Shown here: positions 1-6,432 of the stretch, piece after piece
Layout: every line of letters starts with the position of its first letter
Position numbering within the stretch: position 1 is the stretch's first letter
Assembly: GCA_027295645.1 (NCBI GenBank)
Contig: JAPUKM010000082.1
Span: 1 to 6,831, forward strand
Length of the DNA: 6,831 bases
Direction of reading: 5' to 3'
Source: Chloroflexota bacterium
GTDB lineage: Bacteria; Chloroflexota; Dehalococcoidia; Lucifugimonadales; JAPUKM01
Notes under the pieces: model-generated
Seen by the model: the letters and a program-made list of their open reading frames with translations, nothing else
Database searches by the model: none
What the model was told of the DNA's origin: nothing
Position numbers and translations under genes: made by a program

Positions 1-1
1 G

Positions 2-3000
2 CTGCCCACCCTTGGCGGGCAGACCGGACTCAACCTGGCGGTGGCCCTGGCCGACGCCGGTGTCCTGGACCGTTACAACGTCGCCCTGCTGGGAACGCCG
101 CTTTCAACCATCCGGCAGGCCGAGGACCGTGCCCTGTTCCGACAGCTTCTGCTGGATATCGGGGAGCCGGTTCCGGAGGGCGTCACGGTACACTCGATGG
201 AGGAGGCGAGGGAGGCGGCCAATGGTATGGGCCTGCCGCTGGTGGTGCGCCCGGCGTACACGCTGGGCGGCACGGGCGGCGGCATAGCCACGACGCCGGA
301 GGAGCTGGAGAGCATCGTCAGCAGCGGGCTGGCGGCCAGTCCCATCGACCAGGTGCTGCTGGAGCGCTCCCTGGTTGGATGGAAGGAGCTGGAGTACGAG
401 GTGATGCGGGACGGCGCGGACAACTGCATCACGGTGTGCGTGATGGAGAACATCGACCCGATGGGCGTGCACACGGGCGACAGCATTGTAGTGGCCCCGA
501 GCCAGACGCTCACGGACAAAGAGTACCAGATGCTGCGGAGCGCCAGCCTGAAGATCATCCGGGCGCTGGGCATCGAGGGCGGCTGCAACATCCAGTTCGC
601 CCTGGCCCCGCATCCGTGGGTGGCGCCGGAGCTGTACGAGGATGGCCGCGTCCCAGACCCCAGCTACTATGTGATCGAGGTGAACCCCCGGGTGAGCCGG
701 AGCTCGGCGCTGGCCAGCAAGGCGACGGGCTATCCGATAGCCCGCGTGGCGGCCAAGATCGCAGCGGGGCGCCGCCTGGACGAGATTCCGAACGCCGTGA
801 CGGGCAAGACGCTGGCCGCATTTGAGCCGACGCTCGACTATTGCGTGGTCAAGATACCACGTTGGCCCTTCGATAAGTTCGCCTCGGGCGACCGGAGCCT
901 CGGCACGCAGATGAAGGCGACCGGCGAGGTGATGGCCATCGACCGCACACTCGAGGCGGCGCTCCAGAAGGCGGTGCGCTCCCTGGAGCTTGGGGACCGG
1001 TCGTTGCTGTGGCAGGACCCGGCATGGGGGCAGAACGATAGTGACGCCATCCTGGAGGACCTTCCCCTGTACCCCAACGACCTCAGAATTTGGGCGCTGA
1101 TGGCGGCACTACGGCGTAACATCTCCATCCGCGACCTGGCAAGGATCACCGGGATCGAGCCGTGGTACCTGAGTGTGCTGCAAAACATTGTGGATATGGA
1201 GCGTCGGCTGCTGTCGGAGACGTTGACGCCGCGACTGCTGTGGCAGGCGAAGCGGCTGGGCTTCTCCGACGAGCAGATCGGCACGCTGGCCGACCGCCTT
1301 CCCGAGCAGGTACGCAACCTGCGGACCGACTGGAACATCCGGCCCGCGTACAAGATGGTGGACACCTGCGCGGCGGAGTTCGAGGCGGAGACGCCATACT
1401 TCTACAGCACCTACGAACGGGAGAACGAGGCGAAGCCGCTGCCACATCCGAAGGCGTTGGTCATCGGCAGCGGGCCGATACGGATAGGCCAGGGCATCGA
1501 GTTCGACTACTGTAGCGTCCACGCCGCCTGGGCGCTTCAGGAGGACGGTACGAAGAGCATCATCGTCAACTCCAATCCGGAGACGGTGTCCACCGATTTC
1601 GACACCAGCGACCGGCTCTACTTCGAGCCGCTGGACGAGGAGAGCATTCTGGACATCCTTCACAACGAGGGCATGGACCAGACTGACGGGGAGCCGGCTC
1701 CTCCACCCAGCGTGGTGCAGTTTGGCGGGCAGACCGCGATCAATCTCTCCCAGGCGCTGGACCGGGCCGGGATGCCGGTGATGGGCTCGTCCGCGGAGGC
1801 GATAGACATCGCATCCGACCGGCGCCGGTTCGAGGACTTTCTGAGCCGTCTGGGCGTACCACAGCCACCGGGGGCCGCGGTGGTCACGGTGGAGGAGGCG
1901 TTGAACGTCGCCCAGCGTATCGGCTATCCGGTGTTGATGCGCCCAAGCTATGTCCTGGGCGGACGGGCGATGGAGATCATCCAGAACCCCACGGAGCTGG
2001 TCCGCTACCATACCGCGGCGGCGGATGTCCTCCAGGGACGGCCCGTCCTCATCGATAAGTACCTGGCGGGCCGGGAGGTGGAGGTGGACGCCGTGTGCGA
2101 CGGGGAGCGGGTTCTAATTCCCGGAATCATGGAGCATGTGGAGCGGGCCGGGGTGCACAGCGGGGACTCGATGGCAATCTACCCGGGGCTCACGCTGACG
2201 GAGGCCGAGGTGGCTACGCTGGTGGACTACACCACGCAAATAGGGCTGGCCATCCAGATACGTGGGCTGATAAACATCCAGTTCGTAATCGTTGGGCCGG
2301 ACGCCTACAGGGAGCCCACCTCGTTCCGCCAGAACACTCCGGGAGGCCGCGAGTCAGAGATCTACGTGCTGGAGGCAAACCCCCGCGCCAGCCGGACGAT
2401 TCCGTTCATCTCCAAGGTCACGGGGGTGCCGATGGTCTACCTGGCGACCAAGGTCATCCAGGGCGGCTCGCTGAGGGAGCTGGGATACGAGGGAGGGCTG
2501 TGGCCGAGCAAGGGTTTGGTGGGAGTCAAGGCGCCGGTGTTCTCGATGTCCAAGCTGCTGGGAGTGGACACCTACCTGGGGCCGGAGATGAAGTCGACCG
2601 GCGAGGTGATGGGAGTGGACAAGACCTTTGGAGCAGCGGTGGCCAAGGCGCTTGCCGCCGGGGGGTTGATGCTGCCGCAGAGCGGTTCGATCCTGCTGAG
2701 CCTTGCCGACAAGGATAAGGCCGATGCCGTGCCCCTGGTCACGGGCCTGGCGAAGGCGAACTACAAGCTGTACGCCACGGAGGGTACCGCGGTGATGATC
2801 CGTGCCCTTGGCCTGGACGTAACACCCATCACTAAGCGGCTGGGAGAGGGCCACCCCAACGTGGTGGATGTGATTAACGACCGGACGGTGGACGCCGTGG
2901 TGAACACCATCTCTCCGTCCACGGCCATCATTCGCGACGGCTTCTACATACGGCGAACGGCAGTGGAGCGGGGGATACCGTGCTATACGTCGATCGATAC

Positions 3001-3112
3001 CGCCAGGGCGGCCGTGGAGAGTGTGCTGCACGGGCCGTCGGTCTACAACGTCCTGCCGATGGCCGAGTACCTCCGAGGTGACGGGAGCGGGGACACATCG
3101 TCCCAGCCATGA
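2..3112 (+). CDS. carB: Carbamoyl-phosphate synthase large subunit (5' truncated by window)
   Basis: CarB makes carbamoyl phosphate from bicarbonate, two ATP and ammonia supplied by the CarA glutaminase, feeding pyrimidine and arginine synthesis in the cytoplasm. The frame is open from base 2 (LPTLGGQTGLNLAV...), so the internal GTG at 41 is not the start; by comparison with ~1070-residue relatives about 80 N-terminal residues lie upstream. 1036 residues are visible. First ATP-grasp half: glycine-rich loop RPAYTLGGTGGG at nt ~248-283 and metal-site EVNPRVSRSSALASKATG at ~677-730. An oligomerisation region follows, then the second half with SGPIRIGQGIEFDY (~1472-1510), NPETVSTDFDTSDRLYFEP, RPSYVLGGRAMEI (~1940-1978) and EANPRASRT (~2372-2398). 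The C-terminal ~130 residues are the MGS-like allosteric domain. Two loops, just before EVNPR and EANPR, are longer than in the Bacillus enzyme. It is probably first in transcription before the HPRT gene. Confidence 0.97.
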   Translation: MPTLGGQTGLNLAVALADAGVLDRYNVALLGTPLSTIRQAEDRALFRQLLLDIGEPVPEGVTVHSMEEAREAANGMGLPLVVRPAYTLGGTGGGIATTPEELESIVSSGLAASPIDQVLLERSLVGWKELEYEVMRDGADNCITVCVMENIDPMGVHTGDSIVVAPSQTLTDKEYQMLRSASLKIIRALGIEGGCNIQFALAPHPWVAPELYEDGRVPDPSYYVIEVNPRVSRSSALASKATGYPIARVAAKIAAGRRLDEIPNAVTGKTLAAFEPTLDYCVVKIPRWPFDKFASGDRSLGTQMKATGEVMAIDRTLEAALQKAVRSLELGDRSLLWQDPAWGQNDSDAILEDLPLYPNDLRIWALMAALRRNISIRDLARITGIEPWYLSVLQNIVDMERRLLSETLTPRLLWQAKRLGFSDEQIGTLADRLPEQVRNLRTDWNIRPAYKMVDTCAAEFEAETPYFYSTYERENEAKPLPHPKALVIGSGPIRIGQGIEFDYCSVHAAWALQEDGTKSIIVNSNPETVSTDFDTSDRLYFEPLDEESILDILHNEGMDQTDGEPAPPPSVVQFGGQTAINLSQALDRAGMPVMGSSAEAIDIASDRRRFEDFLSRLGVPQPPGAAVVTVEEALNVAQRIGYPVLMRPSYVLGGRAMEIIQNPTELVRYHTAAADVLQGRPVLIDKYLAGREVEVDAVCDGERVLIPGIMEHVERAGVHSGDSMAIYPGLTLTEAEVATLVDYTTQIGLAIQIRGLINIQFVIVGPDAYREPTSFRQNTPGGRESEIYVLEANPRASRTIPFISKVTGVPMVYLATKVIQGGSLRELGYEGGLWPSKGLVGVKAPVFSMSKLLGVDTYLGPEMKSTGEVMGVDKTFGAAVAKALAAGGLMLPQSGSILLSLADKDKADAVPLVTGLAKANYKLYATEGTAVMIRALGLDVTPITKRLGEGHPNVVDVINDRTVDAVVNTISPSTAIIRDGFYIRRTAVERGIPCYTSIDTARAAVESVLHGPSVYNVLPMAEYLRGDGSGDTSSQP

Positions 3113-3217
3113 GCTCTATCCGACTGCCCGTTATCCGTACACGGCGCTGGTCCGCGACCATGCCGCAATTGTTTTAGATACCGAACATCCTTATCACGAA
3201 AAGAGACCCACTACACA
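3113..3217. other. carB-hpt intergenic gap
   Basis: This 105-base gap carries no gene. It is more AT-rich towards its 3' end (around 3165-3205) than the flanking coding DNA. The reading frame of the downstream gene is open right back to the carB TGA at 3110-3112, but it contains no ATG, GTG or TTG before 3218, so the downstream start cannot be moved upstream. A 5-bp perfect hairpin (TGGTC, loop CGC, GACCA, 3148-3160) is present. It is too short and lacks an adjacent T-run, so I do not call it a terminator; read-through from carB is likely. Confidence 0.6.
3169..3197 (+). promoter_or_regulatory. Weak sigma70-like promoter candidate before the HPRT fusion gene
   Basis: TTGTTT (3169-3174), a 17-base spacer and TATCAC (3192-3197) resemble -35 and -10 boxes, matching 3/6 and 4/6 of the consensus. 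They sit in the only AT-rich patch of the gap. Transcription would start near 3204, leaving a leader of only about 13 bases. No good Shine-Dalgarno sequence precedes the ATG at 3218; only AAGAGA at 3201-3206 is near. This is a pattern match only and could be chance. Confidence 0.25.
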
Positions 3218-4831
3218 ATGAATCCAGTAGAGGACACTGCTTCCTCCAACACCCAGACCGAACCAGCGGCTAAGCTAACCCCCACGCAACGTCGAAGGGA
3301 GCGACGGCGCAGGAAGAAGGCCGCCGAGGCTTCGGCCCGTACGCTCACGGAGCAACCCACGTCTCGGGTCACGGCCGAGCCATCCGCCGACGAGGCGACT
3401 ACGCCAACGCCAGCCGAGGTGTCCCAGGTCTCCAAGGAGCAGCCGGAGACGGAGGCGGCACCACACCGACCCAGACGACGCAGACGAAGGACGCCGGCGA
3501 GCGCTACGGCCACGGTTGAGCCATCCGCCGACGAGGTCACTGCGCCAGCCGAGGTGCCCCAGCCCTCCGAGCAGCAGCCGGAGACGGAGGCGACACCACC
3601 CCGACCCAGACGCCGCAGACGAAGGACGCCGGCGAGCGCTACGGCCACGGCTGAGCCGTCCGCCGACGGGACGACTACGCCAACGCCAGCCGAGGTGCCC
3701 CAGGCCTCCGAGGAACAGCCGGAGGCGGAGACGGCACCACCCGGACCCAGACGCCGCAGGGGGAAGGTGACGGCAGCCACCGAGGCCGCTGAACCGGCTG
3801 CCGAGGGCAAGGAGAGCCGGTACGAAGAGCTGGCCGAGATGGCGGAGTTGCCATCGCCCAGGAAGCGCAGGGCAGAGGCGGCCGAGCTGGCAGCGCCGGA
3901 AGGCACAGAAGGCAAGAGCACCAGCGGCCTCTTCGCACACCCGGCAGAGGAGGAGTTCTCACATCTGTTGAATTTCTACGGGGTCAAGTGGCTGTACGAG
4001 CCGCGATCATTCCCGTTGCGCTGGGAGGGGAACAGGACGGTGGAGATGTTCACGCCGGACTTCTACCTTCCTGAGGAGGACCTGTTCGTTGAGCTGACCA
4101 CGCTGAAGCAGAGCCTGGTGACGGAGAAGAACCGGAAGCTGCGTCACCTCCGCGAGCTGTACCCCGACATCAATATCAAGCTGCTCTACCGCCGCGACAT
4201 CCACCGGCTGCTGGCCAAGTATGGCTACGGCCCGCTGGCGGATGAGGAGGTCCAGGGGATAGAGCGGGTGCTGTTCACCAAACCCCAGATAGAGCGGCGG
4301 GTAGCCGAGCTTGGTCGGCAGATATCGGCGGACTACGAGGGGGAGGAGCCGGTCCTGGTGGGGGTGCTGCGGGGAGTCGCGTGCTTCATGTCCGACCTGA
4401 TGCGGCAGATCACTCTGCCACTCTCCATCGATTTCATGGCGATCTCAACCTTCGATGGGTCGGACGGCTCCGGCGTGCGCATCACCAAGGACCTGGACAT
4501 AGACCTGAAGGGGCGGCACGTGCTGATGGTGGAGGACATTGTGGACACGGGAATGACGCTGAACTATCTGCTGCACGACTTCACCTCGCGGGGCACCGCC
4601 AGCCTGAAGGTGTGCACATTGCTGGACAAGCGGATACGGCGTCTGGCCGACTTCAAGCTGGACTACGTGGGCTTTGAGGCCCCGGACGAGTTCCTGGTGG
4701 GGTACGGCCTGGACTATCTGGAGAAGTACCGGAACCTGCCGTTCATCGGCATTTTGAAGCCGGGTGAGCAGCCGGCGACGCCTGCGGGCAGGGGCAGAAG
4801 ACGGCCCAGGAAACCCGCCTCGACGGCTTAG
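3218..4831 (+). CDS. hpt: Nuclease-like domain / hypoxanthine phosphoribosyltransferase fusion with repetitive basic N-terminal tail
   Basis: The C-terminal third is a purine-salvage HPRT, which joins hypoxanthine or guanine to PRPP to give IMP or GMP. Residues ~348-515 carry LVGVLRGVACFMSDL (substrate/PPi loop), the PRPP signature VEDIVDTGMTL at 438-448 with likely general base Asp443, then VCTLLDK and VGYGLDYLEKYRNLPFIGILKP near the end. A stand-alone HPRT is about 180 residues; this protein has 537. Residues ~1-235 are low-complexity and probably disordered, with runs of Arg (six in a row at 86-91 and 131-136) and three tandem repeats. Residues ~240-340 look like a divergent PD-(D/E)XK nuclease. 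The C-terminal tail (AGRGRRRPRKPASTA) is basic again. ATG 3218 is the first possible start after the carB stop, though its ribosome site is weak; a shorter form starting at Met208 cannot be excluded. The HPRT assignment is firm; the role of the rest is unknown. Confidence 0.92.
   Translation: MNPVEDTASSNTQTEPAAKLTPTQRRRERRRRKKAAEASARTLTEQPTSRVTAEPSADEATTPTPAEVSQVSKEQPETEAAPHRPRRRRRRTPASATATVEPSADEVTAPAEVPQPSEQQPETEATPPRPRRRRRRTPASATATAEPSADGTTTPTPAEVPQASEEQPEAETAPPGPRRRRGKVTAATEAAEPAAEGKESRYEELAEMAELPSPRKRRAEAAELAAPEGTEGKSTSGLFAHPAEEEFSHLLNFYGVKWLYEPRSFPLRWEGNRTVEMFTPDFYLPEEDLFVELTTLKQSLVTEKNRKLRHLRELYPDINIKLLYRRDIHRLLAKYGYGPLADEEVQGIERVLFTKPQIERRVAELGRQISADYEGEEPVLVGVLRGVACFMSDLMRQITLPLSIDFMAISTFDGSDGSGVRITKDLDIDLKGRHVLMVEDIVDTGMTLNYLLHDFTSRGTASLKVCTLLDKRIRRLADFKLDYVGFEAPDEFLVGYGLDYLEKYRNLPFIGILKPGEQPATPAGRGRRRPRKPASTA
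3377..3790 (+). repeat. Three in-frame tandem repeats of ~46 codons
   Basis: The units are nt 3377-3517 (47 codons), 3518-3652 (45 codons) and 3653-3790 (46 codons). Each begins EPSAD, passes through a Thr/Pro/Ala/Glu segment (AEVxQxSxxQPE) and ends in an arginine cluster followed by a Thr/Ala stretch. Units 1 and 2 share an exact 37-base block at 3479-3515 and 3614-3650, 135 bases apart. Units 1 and 3 share an exact 26-base block at 3396-3421 and 3672-3697. The third unit has decayed in its basic part (RRRRGK in place of RRRRRR). Confidence 0.93.
3935..4237 (+). other. Putative divergent PD-(D/E)XK nuclease-like domain within the HPRT fusion
   Basis: Residues ~240-340 of the protein follow the order expected of this fold. 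There is a helix with acidic residues (HPAEEEFSHLLNFYGV, Glu244-246), a strand (WLYEPRSFPL), then FTPDFYLPEEDLFVELTTLK with Asp281 and Glu292 in the places of the PD and (D/E) residues, and a Lys/Arg-rich helix followed by the strand INIKLLYRRD. The Lys normally two residues after the second acid is Thr294. Lys297, Lys304 or Lys307 could substitute, or the domain could be inactive and only bind nucleic acid. The fold is inferred from motif order, not from a search. My recollection is that similar VELTTLKQSLVT segments occur next to HPRTs in some Chloroflexota and deep Actinobacteria; this is not verified. Confidence 0.6.
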
Positions 4832-4837
4832 GGCAAG

Positions 4838-5644
4838 GTGAGCACAGGTCAGGCACCTATGCAGACCCGTCACTATGGAAGCTCGGGGCCCGTCGTGATA
4901 CTCATCCACGGCGGCCCGGGCGCCTCCGGGTATATGGCGCCTGTAGCGCGCGAGCTTGCCGATTCGTTCCAGGTCATGGAGCCCCTGCAACGGGTTAGCG
5001 GGGGTGAACCGCTCACCGTCAGCCGCCACATTGCGGACCTGCATGAGCTAATAGAATCAAACTGTGAAGACACACGGCCAACGCTGGTAGGACACTCGTG
5101 GGGCGCGATGCTTGCGCTGGCCTATGCCGCGGCACACCCCGGTCGTGTAGCTTCGATCGTTCTGATCGGCTGCGGTACCTTCGATGCGGCGACACGCGAG
5201 CAGCTCAAGATAGCTCGCGATGAGCGCACGGACGATAGTCTAAGGCAGCGGCTGGCGCGCCTGCGGAAGGAGATCCCCGACCCCGACAGGCGGCTGGAGG
5301 CGATGGGTAATCTGACTCTGTCGCTGTACTCGTACGATCTCATCACCACTCATCTGGAGGTAGAGGTATACGACTCCCGCGCGCACAGGGAGAGCTGGGA
5401 AGACATGGTGCGTCTGCAAGATAACGGGATGTACCCCGCTGCCCTCTCAGCCATCGATGTCCCTGTTCTCATGCTGCATGGTACCGTGGACCCCCATCCG
5501 GGACGGATGATCAGAGCGAGTCTTGAAGAGTACCTGCCGCAGATAGAGTACCGTGAGTGGGATCGGTGCGGGCACTACCCGTGGCTTGAGAAGGCCGTTC
5601 GCGATGAGTTCTTCGCCGCTCTCCGGGAGTGGCTCACTCGTTGA
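4838..5644 (+). CDS. Alpha/beta hydrolase fold protein, substrate unknown
   Basis: This is a 268-residue single-domain cytoplasmic hydrolase with no signal peptide or membrane segment. HGGPG at residues 24-28 forms the oxyanion-hole region, GHSWG at 85-89 is the nucleophile elbow (Ser87), and HGTVDPHPG supplies Asp218 and CGHYPW supplies His246, so the Ser-Asp-His triad is complete. HGGPG and GHSWG recall proline iminopeptidases, but the segment between them (MEPLQRVSGGEPLT) lacks the usual DQRG motif, so I do not assign a peptidase. The chosen start is GTG 4838, 6 bases after the HPRT stop, preceded by AGGG at 4830-4833. An ATG at 4859, seven codons on and with AGG just upstream, is equally plausible. 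The close spacing suggests co-transcription or coupled translation with the HPRT gene. Its end overlaps the convergent glycosylase gene by 11 bases. Confidence 0.88.
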   Translation: MSTGQAPMQTRHYGSSGPVVILIHGGPGASGYMAPVARELADSFQVMEPLQRVSGGEPLTVSRHIADLHELIESNCEDTRPTLVGHSWGAMLALAYAAAHPGRVASIVLIGCGTFDAATREQLKIARDERTDDSLRQRLARLRKEIPDPDRRLEAMGNLTLSLYSYDLITTHLEVEVYDSRAHRESWEDMVRLQDNGMYPAALSAIDVPVLMLHGTVDPHPGRMIRASLEEYLPQIEYREWDRCGHYPWLEKAVRDEFFAALREWLTR

Positions 5645-6335
5645 GATCACCGCTACTGAGCCCGACGGCGGCCGCGCCGGTGGGGCAGAGGCCCAGGAGG
5701 CAGCAGCCCCGGCACAGGGGAAGCTTGCGGCAGGTCTCCTTGGCATGGCGGTCCAGCAGCGCATGGTACTCGTTGAAGAGGCCGGCATCCGGCGGAAGGC
5801 TATCATGGAAGAGCGCCTGGACGGCATGGTAGGGCTGCTTCCCGGAGATCACCCCCAGGCGGGCCAGGACCCGCACGGTATAGGAATCGATGACGAAGGA
5901 GGGCAGGTGTGCGGCGTAAACCATGATGTCGTCGGCGGTCTCTTCACCGATGCCGTAGATGGCGAGCAGCTCCCGCCGCAGAGCACCGGGCTCCTGGTCG
6001 AAGAGGTGGTCAAGGTCGTCGTGGTGGCGCTGCCCCAGGACATCGGCGAACGCCTTCAGCTTCCTGGCCTTGGTGTTGAAGTAGCCGCTGGGCCGGATGA
6101 GTGTGGCCAGCTCATCCTGGGCGGTCTCCCGGATGCGGGCCGGGCTCATGGCACCGGCCGCTTTCAGGTTGGCCAGGGCCCGCTCCACGTTGCGCCAGGC
6201 CGTGTTCTGGGTGAGGATGGCCCCGACAATGGTCTCGAAACGGCTATCGCTGGGCCACCAGTGCTGTGGGCCGTATCGCTGATATAGCAGCGAGTAGATC
6301 TGTGTGAGGAGATCAGCCAGGGTGTGCTCGTCCAT
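5634..6335 (-). CDS. Endonuclease III-related HhH-GPD DNA glycosylase with iron-sulfur motif
   Basis: This base-excision repair protein probably removes damaged (for example alkylated) bases; its type is that of the endonuclease III-related proteins that include Helicobacter MagIII. From the ATG at 6335 it has 233 residues. LTQNTAW (41-47) and LIRPSGYFNTKA match that subgroup. The helix-hairpin-helix is YGIGEETADD (~127-136), and VIDSYTVR gives catalytic Asp150. Where endonuclease III has its lyase Lys (GVGRKTA), this protein has Glu, suggesting a glycosylase without beta-lyase activity. Cys202, 208, 211 and 217 (C-x5-C-x2-C-x5-C) should bind a [4Fe-4S] cluster; the first spacing is one shorter than in E. 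coli Nth, and Cys212 is extra. An in-frame ATG at 6389 would add 18 residues (MQVARSRPRCYHC...). I prefer 6335 because relatives start near this point and a promoter candidate lies between the two. Confidence 0.9.
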   Translation of the reverse strand: MDEHTLADLLTQIYSLLYQRYGPQHWWPSDSRFETIVGAILTQNTAWRNVERALANLKAAGAMSPARIRETAQDELATLIRPSGYFNTKARKLKAFADVLGQRHHDDLDHLFDQEPGALRRELLAIYGIGEETADDIMVYAAHLPSFVIDSYTVRVLARLGVISGKQPYHAVQALFHDSLPPDAGLFNEYHALLDRHAKETCRKLPLCRGCCLLGLCPTGAAAVGLSSGDLNE

Positions 6336-6432
6336 GGTCGCTTTGGGAGGACAATGGTAGCACCGAGGCCTACTCCGGGCAACTTGCATGGCTATTGTGA
6401 CACGGGTAGACTAGCCTGCTGGGAGGGGTTGT
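6336..6432. promoter_or_regulatory. Divergent intergenic region with back-to-back promoter candidates
   Basis: These 97 bases separate the glycosylase (-) from pyrF (+). On the + strand, TTGCAT (6384-6389), 17 bases and TAGACT (6407-6412) would start a short pyrF leader near 6419. On the - strand, TTGCCC (complement of 6377-6382), 17 bases and TACCAT (complement of 6354-6359) would serve the glycosylase start at 6335. The two -35 boxes lie one base apart, so polymerases would compete for the site. Matches to consensus are 3/6 and 4/6 on the + strand and 4/6 and 4/6 on the - strand. An inverted repeat GGCTA (6390-6394) / TAGCC (6412-6416) flanks the + strand spacer. Confidence 0.35.
6421..6426 (+). 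promoter_or_regulatory. Strong Shine-Dalgarno sequence of pyrF
   Basis: GGGAGG, continuing into GGG, ends 6 bases before the ATG at 6433. It is the clearest ribosome-binding site in the window and fixes the pyrF start. Confidence 0.8.

Noticed and set aside
41..43. GTG at 41 as the carB start
   Set aside because: The conserved CarB segment LPTLGGQTGLNLA lies in frame upstream of it, so the gene begins before the window.
1109..2011. 300-codon open frame on the - strand inside carB
   Set aside because: It lies wholly opposite conserved CarB ATP-grasp sequence and its translation shows no known motif; long antisense frames are expected in GC-rich genes.
3148..3160. Hairpin TGGTC-CGC-GACCA after carB considered as a terminator
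   Set aside because: The stem is only 5 bp and the nearest T-run (3172-3175) is 11 bases downstream.
3377..3790. Repeats considered as a CRISPR array
   Set aside because: Repeats are contiguous, in frame with a protein, about 135-141 bases long, and have no unique spacers.
3211..3921. Long open frame on the - strand opposite the HPRT tail
   Set aside because: It is the antisense shadow of the repetitive Arg/Ala/Pro codons; the composition is Ser/Gly/Val-rich with no recognisable domain, while the + strand frame continues into a real HPRT.
5666..5679. GC hairpin CGGCG-GCCG-CGCCG considered as a terminator for the hydrolase
   Set aside because: Only 5 bp, no following T-run on either strand, and it lies in the glycosylase C-terminal coding sequence.
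5553..6287. 244-codon open frame on the + strand opposite the glycosylase
   Set aside because: The - strand frame carries the HhH, catalytic Asp and Cys cluster motifs; the + strand frame shows none and overlaps the hydrolase end.
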